The notes beneath the pieces are model-generated. The model saw only the letters and a list, made by a program, of their open reading frames with translations, made no database searches and was not told the DNA's origin. From positions 3,653,001-3,717,000 of the forward strand of contig NW_025062476.1 of the NCBI RefSeq assembly GCF_000002995.4: a stretch of DNA of 64,000 nt, written 5' to 3'. This DNA comes from Brugia malayi. Taxonomy: Eukaryota; Nematoda; Chromadorea; Rhabditida; Onchocercidae. Both the position numbers and the translations under genes were made by a program. Positions 12,701-27,200 of the stretch are shown here, one piece after another. The number at the start of each line of letters is the position of its first letter. Position 1 is the first letter of the stretch.

Positions 12701-15700
12701 ATAGATGGCGGTGATTGCATTTATGGAATAATAATAATATTAACACTAATAAAGGATTGATGTGACATTAACTGGGCATATTGAAATGAATTTGTTGACA
12801 TTGATCGGATAGAAAAAGATCAATGTCAAACATCGATTGATACTTTCAATGTAAAATTTCTAATTTGGTAAATAATTAAGGTAATATAATTAATAACATT
12901 TCATAATATTTATTATCACTTTTCATCTTTATTTCCAATCGTAGGTTCAATTTTCTCCATGTCATTTCAGTTCATTTTGATAAGATCATTGAACTTTTCG
13001 TACAAATCAAAATATAAAGATATAAATTTTATGAATAATGTGAAGCAATAAGAGATTTAAATGGTATGACAATGTAATTTTGGTACTTAATTTCAGTCAA
13101 CCTTGAACTTAAAAACAATGTATTTTGAATGGAAAATTCTTTATTAATTACTGTATTCTTTTGCTTGTCTGGAAAAATCACCGTTGTTTTTTTCAGGTAA
13201 AAATTTTAGAAGCAACAATTTCATAGAATGTTATAAGTTTGACCACAAATTTCTCTATTATTCTGCAAAACAGAGGTTTTAGATTAGTTTTAAAAACTTA
13301 GGCAAAGATATCAATTAATAGCTTAAATTTTCGGTGAATAACTTGAAAATTTTCAATTAAATTTTCATATTTCTACTAGTCTATCAGTAAGATTGCATAA
13401 TGTAATAGAGATTGTAAAAGAATGAAAAAAAAAATATTCCAGAGAAATTAAGCGACAAATATTTCAATAAATGGACTGATTATTTTAAATAATTTTGATA
13501 TCAATTTTTTCCTACTATCAATCTCAGTTTAGAATAGCAATTGGAGTCAAAAAAATGAGAAGAAATTATGAAAATACGTAAAAGATAAAGGAAATAAAGA
13601 AAACAAGATTTATTGACAATTTTTGAAAATATTATGACTTCACCTAAATGTCATTATGTATCACTTGATCATATGTAAAGTTCACATAATAATTAATTAA
13701 TTAATTATTATGCACAAATTTGGTGTAATAATGATAGCTCATTTTTGAATTGGTCAATGATTTATAATTTATTTAATTACTGTTTAGTAACAGTAAGGTA
13801 AATGATAAAATATGATTGCAATGATAACAATGATATCATAAACAGAATGCTGCAAAATATTTGTGACACACCTTAATAGTGCACTAATTAAAACTAGTTT
13901 CTATCACGATCAGCACACTATCAGCATCTTTCACTCGGGCACGTTTATCTTGACCCAAGAACCTGTTATTTATATGTTGTATATAAATACAACAGTGATA
14001 AACTTCACGATTAGATCCATTTAATTATTTAATAATTCATTTGATAAATCTACATTGTCACTGTTATCTGAAATTATTATTGTTAATCCACTTTATTACT
14101 ACCATTATCATTATCAAATTTAAATTGTTAACAAAGCACACCTAAACTTATTTAATTTTTCTTAAATACTTGCCGAATAGTAATCATTATTTCAAAAGGT
14201 TATCACTTTCTTATTGGAAATTATCAACTACTTAATAATCAGTCGACCATCATTTTGTTGAATTTAAAAGCCAACAAACTTATTTATAATCCGGAATATC
14301 CTTTAATATTGCTCATCCATTAATGAGAACTTCCTCATTCATTTTATTGTTATATCAAAAATAAACTATTCTCACTTATCAAATCTAACAAATGATGCAT
14401 AAACAAATACAATCACAGCTGATAATGAATAGCAATGTCCTTCAATATTTCATCAACGTTTTATCCAGTTGTTGTCTCTTCACTATAGCATCCTTTGTTG
14501 TCACTGTTAGTGTCCTTTACAATTTTCGAAATTCAACTTGTCAACCACTGCTGGTCATTCCAATATATACACACACATACATACACAGAGCTAAAGAATT
14601 TCATCCAAATTTCGGGCAATATTGTTTGATTTAAACTAAACTTAATCAATCATATTGTGTTGTATTTTCCGGAAATCGAAGAAGAATCCGTTTCAGGAAA
14701 AGTTTATTGTCATTGTTAGCGATAATAATGAAATCATACGGTTTAAATTAACAATGACCGATTACTACTGCTATTGTAGTTTTTTATTACTTAGACAAAA
14801 TATGATTTCTCACTTTTACACTATTATTCTCAATTTTTTTCAATTTTTTCCATTTTTTTTTTTTTTAAGAATAAGAAAAAAAGAGAAAGAATTGTGTGTA
14901 ACATACAAAATGATATGAAAAAAAAAATTATACGTAAAAATAATTCGTAAATTGCAATAAATAAAAACGTAAAAAAGCAAAAAATCAGTTTTATAAGCTT
15001 CTTTTCATCATAAATATGTTAGTAAATTAATATAAATATGTGCTAATGATGAGAAAGAATTTCATTTAATCAAAATTTATTATTTCCTTTCATTTTATTC
15101 TCTATCAAATGAGATTTTCTCTGCTATTTTCATCTCTTTTCACAATATCATTATTATTATTATTACTATTTTTATCTTTTTCATTCATTTATCCTCTCTC
15201 TCTCTTTTTCTCTCTACTTTGTATCTTTGTATTATCTTTTATAATTTTTAATCATTAAAGAATAATTTGTATCATTTTTCATTAATTATGATACTAGGAA
15301 CTTTTACAATATTAGCCTACCTTTTTTTTTTTCTCTCTCTCTCTATTACTAATATGATTCATCGAATTCAATCAATTCATTTATTTAAAATTCATTAATT
15401 ACATATTTAGTTCGTTTTTCAAAGCATTAAATTCTTAGATGTCATGATATCGCTTATCAGAGTGATACATTGATTAATGTAAGTCATAGTGAAATCTCCT
15501 AAATAGAAATGATATTAGGATGTGTTTTATTCAGTTAAAGCCTAGATTTTTATTTTTTTATTTTTTTAAATGATTTAAAGTTATTTGAAAGCTACGAAAT
15601 TTTATTATCTCACCAATTCTATTTGCTTTAATTCAACCTTCTATTCCAATCTATTTTTTGAAAAATGTAATTAAAATTATAATCATAGAGAAATGTGAAA

Positions 15701-16553
15701 CTAAGAAATTATACTATTATTATTCATCTCTTTCAACATTTATCAAATTTATAACAAAACAACATTAATTAATAAGTAGGAAATATATAAAAATATTTCT
15801 GCTCTCGATTTCTAAATTCAGTTTTACAATTTTTCAAAGTCCAATACAATTCATCATTTTGATTCACTTATCACTTGTTAATCATTTTTGCTGAATTTTA
15901 TTAGCCATTTTTACTTCCATACTTCATTTGTTGCAGTTTAAACAAATTTTCTTTTCAAAATATTTATTGCTCGAAGTATTTACTTTGGCATAAATATTTC
16001 GACCAAAAAAAAAAGGAACAAATATACTACTTCTTTTTTTTTTTTTTTTTTTTTAAAAATCTCTTTTAAATTGCAGAATAATTTCTATTTTTTTCTTTTT
16101 TTTGTAAAAATTACAATTTATATTTTTGTTCACATCTCTCTCTTTTGACTATGAGAAATGAAATAGAATTCATCATACTATACGACAATACAATGTCAAC
16201 AAAATTGTCCTTCAACTAATGGACATAAGCATAGCCAATGTCCATTAATTTAGTGACCGGAAATGACCACGGAAAATGATCTTTCAAAACAAGGCCAAAA
16301 ATGCTAAGCAGCTTAATGAAAAATGTTTAATCTGATTCATTATTCAGGATATGAATGATTTAATAAAGCTTATCGGAGACTTTTTGCTAAAATTAACTAT
16401 ATTACTTTCTCAACTATTCTCTAGTATTATTTCAATCTTTGCTACATTTCGTTCAACAAATAAATTTATTCAGTTTGAAACAGTTAAAAAGAACTTTCCG
16501 AATACATGCATTAAAAATTTTGCATTGGTTAATTTTTTAAAATTCATTTATTT
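9759..16553. other. Divergent intergenic region, no gene seen
   Basis: About 6.8 kb lie between the 5' ends of glutathione synthetase (minus) and inscuteable (plus), so promoters for both should be here. It is extremely AT-rich, with poly-A/T runs, AAT and ATT repeats (about 11,100-11,290) and a 66-bp minisatellite (about 11,940-12,300). Short ORFs are low-complexity or lack splice context, and I support none as a gene. A more complex stretch at about 13,880-14,010 contains GTTGTAT-ATAA-ATACAAC, a 7-bp inverted repeat, and could be regulatory. Confidence 0.6.
11941..12300. repeat. 66-bp ATT-rich minisatellite
   Basis: The motif TTTATTACTRTCTCTTATTT recurs at 11,961, 12,027 and, diverging, 12,093, exactly 66 bases apart. 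A fourth, shorter-spaced copy starts at about 12,152. Units are rich in ATTATC and ATTATT triplets. The 92-aa ORF running through it is a by-product of the repeat. Confidence 0.8.
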
Positions 16554-16555
16554 AG
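16554..16555 (+). promoter_or_regulatory. Probable trans-splice acceptor of inscuteable
   Basis: CATTTATTTAG is followed by only nine bases (AAGTAAACA) and then the ATG. An in-frame TAA falls in those bases, fixing the start. A 9-base leader is typical of spliced-leader addition in nematodes. Confidence 0.6.
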
Positions 16556-16564
16556 AAGTAAACA

Positions 16565-19500
16565 ATGACCTCAGTGCCTGTAAGGGCACTTAATGCTTTG
16601 TGCAGCGAAAGATCACGAAATATTCAAGAATGGCTGACGGAATTAACGATAAGCAGTGAACCGGAATGCAATTTTATTTTATACGCTAAATCATTTCTGG
16701 ATATCACCGAGCAACAACAATTATCAGTGATATCAAATAATTGCAAGGATGAAAGTGAGCGAATTCATCTGAGTGGTACAAGGTATTTCATGCTAATATT
16801 TATATCATTTAATGCTTAAATTTTCTAAATTTTACTCTGTTTCCATTTCTGAGATAGTAAATTTAATTTCAGCTTCTGTATACTGTTATCAATCCATTAA
16901 TTTCATTCTTTTTTCTTGTTATTTTTAACCATGAAGTGTTAGTTAATGTAATAAACTGTGAGTTAAAAAAAAAAAAAAAGGTTGTTTAATCTACTTTTTA
17001 CTTTTTTTTTTTTTGAGTTTTAAAATAAAAGATTTGCAGTATTTTTTAATTTTATTCTCTTTGATAAAAAATAAATAATAATTAGATAGAGAAAATTTCA
17101 CTAATCAATTATACATATTCAAATTATAGCTGGAAAAATAATTTATAGTTTTTCGCCATTACTGCAACATTATTAGACTACTAACAATTTTAGTTCAAAA
17201 CTTTAAAGGAATCAGTTTTTTTTTTTTTTTTTTTTTTTTGCAGACTTTGCTTTTAAATTGAAAAAGTATTTTTTTTTTCTTAAAGTTAAATGATTAAAAA
17301 ATAATGATTGTTATATAGTTAAAATATTGAATTGTTAATATAGAATAAACTGCAGTTCGTTGCCACCAGCAAAATCAAAACGATGTATCGCCCGGATGAC
17401 ATCGTCATCTTCAGGACATATTATGACAGCTTCAACACCAGTATCACTGACTAATACTGAAAAGCATCGTACCACAGTGTGTTATCAATTTGATGAAGGA
17501 AAAATTACTCCAATTAAGTTAGTTACATTAAATAATAAAAAATTATTAGGCAAAATATGCTATAAATTATAATAATTAAATTTAAAAGAAAAATTAAAAA
17601 AAGATTCATATCGTTAAAAATATTTTAAGTTTTTCCATAAAAAAAAAAAAAAAAAAAACTTTTCTAATTTTTTCTTTTTTAAATGTAATTTTAATAAGCA
17701 TTAATAAAATAATACTGTGATGTGATAATTTTAGATGTAATCCAGCACCAATATCAGCATTTATTCGTGTGAAATCATGCAATAATTCTGATAACAATGA
17801 TACGGATCAAATGAAATCAGAAATGAATGAATTATCATCGAAGACATTTGATAAATCAATGACACCTGTAATACCTGCATGTAATGCACCAATGAATTTC
17901 TCACTAACAAATCGATCAATTACACCAAAAATTTTCAGCAAAGCATACGGTTGTAGATATAGATTACATGGTAGAACACAACGATTATCATATCGATCAA
18001 ATCTTCAGCAGCACAAAAAACAACAACGACAGAATGAAATGGTTAAAGTTAATCGGAAATCAAATAATCAAATAGCAACGGTAAGGAATATTGTGTAGTT
18101 TTTTTTAACGAAAGATAACGTAACATGTTGGCAATATCCATTATTTATTTATTGTTTACTATTTGCTAACGTGTAACATATCTAAAATAGTTAAATATAT
18201 TATCAAAAATAATTCTACCTTTTATTCTTTTCTTTTCTGCTCTACAAAGCTTGAAACGATTATAAAGATATTGATAATTATGTGAAATATAATTATTTCT
18301 GATCTAATTTACTATTTTCTATGATTATAATCATTTGAATTCTACTTATTGTTTTTAAATTCCTTCTGCTATTGTCTTCGAAATAATTTATTAAAATGCA
18401 TCATTTAGTTGCTATATTTGTGTATAATATCAATGTAATGACTAAAAAATATTCCATTTTCCGCATTTCAGATTATGAACAAAACGATAACCACAAGCGA
18501 TTCGAATTCTAATACTTTACTTGTTGAATCATCATCGACGTTAGAAGTTAATAATGATAAGCGAATAATGAAATCGGATGATCAATCTATATCTATTGCA
18601 AGTGAACAAAAATTGATTTGTTCAAGAAATCAACCGAATCATTCTAATCAGTTATTGCTACACAATACCAATGATAATGATGATGATCTGGTTAACTATG
18701 AAACGATTTATGAGAAACAAACAGATTCGTCCCGGAAATGTGCTAATAATGAAGTGAGAAATTCTAGTAAGCAGGAAAATGATTCACAATCATCGATTCT
18801 ATCATTTGTAGATTTCAGAAAACCACCGGAAACACCAACTTCAATTCAGGTATATGAGCTTTTCAGTTCTTCCTATTCTTTTTTTTTCTTGCTTATGAAA
18901 ACCAAAAAGTGGAAAAATTGTAGAAAAAATTGGAGTCAAGTAAGAGTATTGATTCGCCTAGCAGTTATAATCGAAATCAACTTTCAAGGAATCGTTGTGT
19001 TCGGGTATCACATAAGACAAAAAATCACGGGCAGGTAAATTTAATAAGAAATAATATTATCTTTGTTTATTATTATACATTAAAAATAAAATTGTAGCAA
19101 AAATCACAATGATTAGTGCAATTGTAACAATAATGAATAAATTATAATAGAGAATAAATTATAATAGAGAATTATAATAATAAATTCTTTCATGCTAAAT
19201 TGATCTCTAAGTTTCTTTTTTCTTTTTTTGTTTTTTCAAAGTTTTACAGCTTGGAGCTTATCGCATCAATGGAGAAACAGTATTACAGGTACATCTTGAT
19301 GCACCATCAAGTTCACAAGCAATAAAATCAATTTCAAATACTTCAAGGTGATAATTTTTGAATTAGGTTTAATTTGATGAAGCAATTCGTACAAGTATAT
19401 TTTTTTAAATTTCACATTAACTTTAGATGCTTTAATCATGATACTAATGATGGTATTGAATCAGCATCAACCGGTGTATCAATATCAGCAGCACTTGGAT

Positions 19501-22500
19501 CAGTTGATTCAAGTACAAATAGTAGTGTAGATTCGGGACAAGGATCAACAGAGTTAAGCACCCAGAATTGTTCATTCAAAGATTCATTTAATTATGATAA
19601 GACAATTGGAGAGAATAGCTTACCAAGCTATGCTCGAGTTGCTAGTAAGTTATAGCAAGATATTAAAAAAAATTTAAACAAAAGTTGAAAATATTTATGA
19701 CTGATATTAAAATATTTCAACTATCAATTTCTTTTCTGTTTTTTTTTTTTTTGAAGTCAATTTGGTTGACAATATTTTAATCTAATAATGTCAATTTTTC
19801 TAAAGTTAATTACCACCAATTCTATCAATTTCAGTCTGTTCAAAATTATAGCTATTAATTTTTTGCAAAAAGTTTCAATTCATCTATCGTTCATTGAGAT
19901 TATACTTTACATTTACTACGGCGATATGATCCCATAGTTATGGAAAAATGAATAAATGGAAGATTTCAAGATACAATTGATCACGTGCTACGTGTATGCA
20001 GCACGTTTCACGCAGCACTAAACAATGAAATGAATGAAAAGTGGACTAGTGATATAATATGTGAAGCAAAAGTATTGATCGCTACAATTCAATCTTTACC
20101 GTGCATTACGTTTCTTTCTCCTCACGTAAGTATACTTAACTGTTTGCGTATATTTTTTTCATCAAATAAGAACATACGTCAAGCGACTTGCTTAATATTT
20201 TAAGCTAATAATTGAACTTTCCAGCTGTAATTGAAATGTTAAAATATTAAATTGAAAATTACGCAAATTTATTGATTTACTTAGCTACTATCTTTAACTC
20301 ATCTTTAGTTATTAATTGCAATAAATAATCCGTCAATAGTTTTATTCCATAACTAGCAATTTAATGAGTATGATGAGTAATTTGAAAATTACTTGATAAT
20401 TTATATTCATTTAAGGATATAGCAACAGTACAACAAATGATTTCCGATTTAGAATCAGATGAAAAGGACAAAGGAAAGCCAATTAATGCGTCTAATTTTC
20501 TAATTGTTCTATTGCGGAAGATAATTCATGAAATTTTAATTATCTTTGCAAGGATAATATCAACATACCTCGCCGAATGTTCCAATCGAGATCGATTATT
20601 AGTCATTGCGCTTGAACATTTCATACATTTGATGCTTTTTGGTGATGAAATTTGTCACATTATTATACAGGTATAAGGAAAAGTTTTTCTCATTTTTTAA
20701 TAACAATTTCAATAAGTTATAAATAGCAAATAATAGGATCATTGATTTTTTTCTATAAATAGCAAATAATAGCAAATTGATTTTTTTTTCAAAATTTTCA
20801 CAAAATAACAAATATTAGAAATTCAAAATAGCAGTGGCACAAATAAATTTGTGATGATTTAGAAGCTATATGTGCTAAGTTAATTAGAATTAATTAGAAC
20901 CGAGAGATACTGAATTTTACAATCTCATTTTAATCGGACAAAATATCAATCTTAACTATCACTATAATTGTGCTACTATTTTTCTGTCTTTTTTTTTTCT
21001 TCTATAAATATATTAGGAAACTTTATTTCTAAAATAAAAAAAGAATAGTTTAATTATTCAGTGTGGTGGTTTGGATTCATTGTTGTATTTTTGTGAGGTA
21101 CCGTCTATTTCAAATGGTACCCTTCGGTTGCTACTTCGTGCTCTAACAATTCTATGCGGTAACTGTCGAGGTGCAATGAAACTTTTAGCGGTTAGTAACT
21201 GATGTCGCATAAACTTGCAAACATTTTCAACTGATTTAGAAATTAAATTTCCTGAAATTTCATAGTAGGCAAATATCCCTTAGCTAAATCTTTCAACCTT
21301 CTTTTATTTGAATATGAATATTTGATCAACTTCTTAATGATAATAGTGGATATAATTTTTTCAATGAATAGAAACTATCAAAGTAAAAAATCAAATTTTT
21401 ATAAATATAAAAAAATGTTGAAATATTTTAGATTTTTATTGAAAAAAAATTTTTTTTTAGCTTAATAAATTTGAATTAATCATTCAATTCCTGTTTACCT
21501 CAACAATAGCTTGCTCAGCAGAAGCAGCTGGTATATTAACGCAATTAACAAATCCAAATCAAAATTATGTTCGTCTCGGTAGCATTATGCGAAAAGTTGT
21601 TGTACGAATTCTCGGTATTCAACTTATCATCACAAATAATTCATTTTTAATTAAATTTCAATCCTAAATTAGACAATTTTAAATGGTATCACAGTGTTTC
21701 CATCATTCTTTTATCTTTTATTAGAATTAAATGCAAAGTTTCATCGGCAAAGATTTGCAATAAGATTGCATATCGAATAGTTACAAATTTTTATTAATTC
21801 CTTTCATATTTATATTAAAATCATTTTTCTATTAAATATAGCAAACATTTGCGCATTTTTGCTTTGCAAATTTTTTAAATTATTTAAATTACAAATTTTA
21901 GAAATTGTTGATAAAAGTAAGGTAGCTGAATCATTATTGCTAGCCTTAGCAGCACTAGCAAATATAACAGTGCAAGAAGCTGGAACAATTGACGTCCTTT
22001 ACGAGCACAACGCCATCAAACGTTTTATTCAAGCGTATAAACGACCGAAATGTCATAATGTATTCATAGAGGAACAGGTATAATCTAAACTAACTTATCT
22101 TCATTTAGCAGCTGATAGAACTAGTTTAGTAATAAATGAACAAAACAACTAATAATAATAATTAAATTTTTTTTTCTTGGAAAAAATCTATTTTATTTAA
22201 AAAAAAAAAAACAAAAGATTGAAATTTTTTAGTTGCTGACAATTTTCATCAGTCTAGCAAATGGTGCTTATATTGAAGCATTAATTGGACAAGGTGCAGT
22301 TAACCTTTTACTTTCATTGTTACAAATCCACAGTCAAACGCATCTTAATTACTGCAAAAGGATTCAGTTACGTGCTACGCAATGTTTACGGAAAATTGCT
22401 AACTATGGAATTGGCCTTAAGGCTATTCATGAAATGAATGGTGGAAATTTCAATCTTTGCAAATTTCATTAAAATTTTATTGATATGATTTTTCTTTTTT

Positions 22501-22847
22501 TTTTTGGTTTCAAATTTAATGTTTTATTTAATTTTAGTTATAATAAATGACGTTTGTTTTGCAATTAAATTTTCACAGAATTTTGAATTCTTATTGATTA
22601 AGACAAACTTAAACTTTTTCTACTCTTCTTTAAACTGTTTCATATAAGTTTTTTTCTCGTTTAAATTTCCACTTTTCTAATACTTTTTCTTATTCAAATC
22701 TAAAGTTTATTTATGAAATGAATTTTAGGTTATTCGATGATAACGAAGGTAATACAAGATAACAATGCGCTAATCGATGCAAAAAATAATTTGTGGTGGA
22801 TAACAGAGCAATTAGAAAAGAAGTATCAATTAGAAAGTGCTGTTTAG
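16565..22847 (+). CDS. insc-1: Inscuteable homologue (spindle-orientation adaptor)
   Basis: Inscuteable links the PAR-3 polarity complex to LGN/GPR and so orients the mitotic spindle in asymmetric division. Exons: 16565-16782, 17356-17517, 17735-18080, 18472-18849, 18924-19034, 19250-19347, 19427-19644, 19971-20125, 20416-20670, 21062-21190, 21461-21614, 21902-22077, 22233-22440, 22729-22847, giving 908 aa. Residues 21-43 (QEWLTELTISSEPECNF) match the LGN-binding helix (W..EL...E.E). Residues about 74-510 are a Ser/Asn-rich linker, much longer than in vertebrates. Residues about 512-908 are armadillo-like; LALAALANITVQE and EHNAIKRFI match the human repeats closely, as does AEAAGILTQLT. The C-terminus is ESAV, a class I PDZ ligand like human ESFV. 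The weakest junction is the acceptor before exon 8 (TTTCAAG at 19,970). Confidence 0.9.
20718..20789 (+). repeat. 36-bp tandem duplication in an inscuteable intron
   Basis: TATAAATAGCAAATAATAG occurs at 20,718 and again at 20,754, each followed by a related ATTGATTTTTTT tail. It lies between exons 9 and 10 and has no coding effect. Confidence 0.6.
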
Positions 22848-24243
22848 TGCTAGAGTAAAATTTTAGCTTAATTTAGCTAGTTTAGCTTGCTACACAAAAT
22901 TTTTCCATTTAACTACGCTAATTTAATTCATTGTAATTATGTTTTATATCTTTATTTTAACCGCTAAAACAGCTGTCTTCTTTCTTTGCCAGAAAAACTT
23001 TAAGATTTAGCTCTTATCTCTTATAGCTAAGCTTAAGTAGCTAACTGTCATAGTTAATACATTATGTTATAAAAAAAAATTAAACTAAAATGTTTAAATT
23101 CACTTATTTATTTACCTAATTACTTCTTATCAATCTTCCATAAAATTTCATATGTACAATTTTTCAGTATCAATCATTTCAACATTATAAAACTATAAGT
23201 TAAAGAAAAAATATGCAAACGATTGATTGCTTTTAATAGTACATTGCATTAAAAAAAGTTTTTTTTTTTTTTTTTTTGCACTTGCAATTGTGTAAATTTT
23301 TCTTTCATATGAAAACGGAAAAAAAGTTAAAAAATAAAATAATTTTAATTTGTTAAAAGTTTGATTTGATTAGAAATGAAAGCATAGATAAACATTGTTC
23401 ACATTTGTTTAGCCTACTTTAATTACACAAGTAAGTTTATGTTTGCGTACTTTTCAATGGGCTAATTAAAATTAGCATAATTCCATTCCAAATTTTGAAT
23501 TTTGTTATTTCTTGATTTTAATATCTGTCAGAATAAAATTAACATTATAGCAGATCGTTTCGAAATGGACATAGAATGAGCTTTTGAATTATCATTTTAA
23601 AAAAGTTAGTAAATCATCTGTGTTAAACTTAAATTCGTCTTTATTTACTCTTGAGAGAGAAGAGTTTATTTGTATTTCGAGGTAGAAATGATAATATAGA
23701 AGTGATAAGATGAGATGCAGATACTGTTGCTATTACTAAGTTCAAACTATAATTAGCATCGTTGACGATAGGATATTTCATGAATATACTATCATTTTTG
23801 ATATATTTTCTTATCATTTCATTTGGCAATTAATTTCTAATTTAAATTTAAGAAATCCATTCGTAGAAAAAAAAAATTTTTTTAGAAATAAGAAAACTCA
23901 ACGTAACATTTTTAATGCAAATATTGCGAGAGAACAAACATCAATTATTTCTACTACAACTTATACTTAACGTTTATATTTTAGATCATTATTGATTGTT
24001 ACCTGTTGTCACCTGAGAGAAAGTATTCATTCTAAATGACACGTGGAAAAAAAAATACAAATAAATTGCCAAAAATTTTCAATTTGTTATCAGTCAATCA
24101 GATTGGCTTTTATCAAATCTTTTCTAATTATTCGCATAGTTGTCATTGCTAAGTTATGCGGAAGAAAGAAAGAAATCGCTTTTCACAGTTATAATCAATC
24201 GATAGCAGAGGTAATACAACAAAAGTATACAAATAGATTGAAA
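22848..24243. other. Convergent intergenic region, inscuteable / cysteine-rich gene
   Basis: The two flanking genes end toward each other here. An AATAAA at 23,333-23,338 (plus) could serve inscuteable, and a minus-strand AATAAA at 23,640-23,645 could serve the other gene. Nothing else is supported; a 62-aa minus ORF (23,641-23,829) has no similarity or splice context. Confidence 0.5.
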
Positions 24244-27200
24244 TTAAAATTTATCACTTATCAAAGAAGATGTTGCCATTGTTGTCAGTTGATGTCGTAT
24301 ACATTCATGATATTTTATTATTAATTTCACTGTAAGTAATTCTATTCGTAATTCTGATTTGGCATCCAAAGTCTCATCTCGACATCTGAAAAAAAGGAAC
24401 GAAAAAAAAAAGACTGTCAATATTGCACAAAAATGTTGAGAAAATGAAGTTATTAATTAATTAATTTCCTAAATGTTAAATTAGTTATAAAAAATGAAAA
24501 AAATTGTATGAAAAATTTGCAGTTCATATCAATTACTGTAGTCTAATTTAATTAATTACGAATAAATATTTACCTGTGAAAATTTGAACAACATTTGTTC
24601 AATTGCGCACATTCAAATTGCACCAAATTCACCTGAGCTAAGCAATCAGCATTACTTGTGATATTTTGCAGTATGTCAGAAGACCATTGCCAATGAATTC
24701 GGTTTGTATCTGGGCATGTCGCCAATTCGTTAGTCTAAAATTTACGCAAATATAACTTAAATCACAAACTCTATTTTACAATTGAATTGTTTAATTATAT
24801 AATTTAAGTTAATTAAGCAAGCTAATTAAGAGTCATGATGATTAGCTTATTCATTACATACCTGATCTTGATACACAAGCTAATTAAGAGTCATGATGAT
24901 TAGCTTATTCATTACATACCTGATCTTGATACATTTTTAGACATCCATGAAGCTCACTGTCCCGTTCAATAGCTAATTTGTAAAGCTCAGTAAAGCTGTT
25001 GTCACCTCGACTAACACAACGATCGCCCATTTCAAGTAATGTAGCAGTTGACAACAACGGTATCCGATTTACACTGTTCCAAACCATTTGACAACGATCC
25101 ATAGTTTTTTCCACCTTATAATTCCTTTCTTTTTTTTAAAGTTATCAAAATAATCACATTAATATGCAAAAGAAAAAAAGAAATTACTACAAATTTATTA
25201 TGTTTTCTTGTTTACATAATCAAAAAAGATTAATTATCACTTTTTTTTCTTTTTTATATCATAAAAGAATTATAAATGTTATATGATAAGCAATTATTAA
25301 TTTTTTCTTCAATCAATAATAGGTACTAATAAACATTATTTACTCCTTTCTTTAAACTTAGAAAAATTTTTAATAAAATAAAAAAAAAACAATATGCAAA
25401 CTTTTCTTCGACATTTTATGTAACTGTCACAGTAGTTTCCGTCATATTCTTCCTGAAAACAAAAAAATTTTCCGGAATTCTTTCTATTCACCAATGTCTA
25501 AATATTTAATAAGCCATTACTTCGGTTTGTTTAGGATGCATTTCCTGCTTCTTTCCAATTTGATATTCTTTAATATCATTCTTATGCTCTGTATTATTTA
25601 ATTCTTCGATTTCATCTAAAAACATATGTGTCACTATTATCAGCTGTTATCAGTTAAAAGTGTTAAGTAATGATTAGATGATATATTCGAGATTAATGCT
25701 CACAGATATTATATTAATTGATTTGGAAGAAAAATAAGGATGATAGAATGTATCATTATAATAATGATAAGTTGATAACAGCAAATTATCTTATCATCAT
25801 TTTTCCTCTAATATCTTTTACCTGTTCTATTTGGCAATATTCGGTAATAGTCATCATTTTTACCAGCTTTAGGACCATAATACCGTACTGTATCATATCC
25901 TCGAAATATTGATGTATTCTGCGCTTCCTTGACAAGTATATTTTTTAAAAACGTATGCCTAAAATTAATTAGCACAAAAAGTATGAAATCAATAGTATTA
26001 ATTGCTGTTGAACAATTTTGAAATTCAATTCTATACATAGCAAGAGAAAAGTTTTAAAAATAATAAATAGCTTTCTCAAAATTAAATCAAATCATAAAAG
26101 TTACTCAATTTAAGAAAAAGTAAGAAAGGTTGAAACTTCAGGTAATACAAACTTCTGTAATTATCTTAAAAGACGACTTATGAATGCAACACATAATGAA
26201 ATTCATTAGTGTAAGATGTATTTTTAATTTTTTTTTTAAATGAACTAGTACCATTGACTAGGAGAATGTCGTAGATAACTTTCCAGAAGATCGTCCTTAT
26301 CCGGTTGATTTGTAAAAGTAATTAAGGTTGAAGAATTTTCAGAAATAGTTGCTTTGTTAATTGATTCTGTGGCATTGTTTAATTGATAAATACCTTCCTA
26401 AAGAACAATAAATTAAGAAAAAATTTGGACAAAAAAAAGTTATTCTTATCATCCAACTAATTTATCATCAAAACCTTTACTTATACTTACTTTGCATTCC
26501 TTTGCAGCGAACTGAATTTCATGAATTAATATTTGTTTCTGTTTTGTAATGAAAGATTGTTTTACGAGCTCTTTACACCTAAAATTTATGTTTAATTAGG
26601 AATTATATAAAGCAAAATTTTAACTAATTCATTTACACGCGTCTTAATTCTAAATGATAAATTGCTTCTAAAATTTAGTCAAGAAAATTTAACTCAACAA
26701 AGAAAGAATAGCAAAGCATACATCAATGAAGAAAAGATCATTTGCATAAAAAGGGAACAAATAACGGAATTAATTAAATTAATATTAGAAAGCGAAATTT
26801 GCTTGACATTTTAGAGTAAATTATTATTTATATTTTAATATGCTATTAAAATATTTTTGATGAAATCACAAACGCAGCTAACTATTAATTGAACAAAATT
26901 CAATGCGAATAGAAATATTTAATCGTTTCAAAATTTATTTCATTAATTTATGATTTGAAAAATAACATTTCTAGCGAAGAACATTGTAGTTTACTGATTC
27001 GTATTGTAATTTAATTTGACTTTTAATGAAATTCAAATAATTGATTATACTATTTGATTTCTTTTTTCTTATTAAGTTTTTCCATTTTCATCGTTTTATT
27101 ATATGATTGATTCAATTTTTATAAATGGACGAAGAAATGCTGCTATTATCAGTTAAAATAAATTTAATTACTGAATTTCAGTTTTTTTTTTTTTTTTAAT

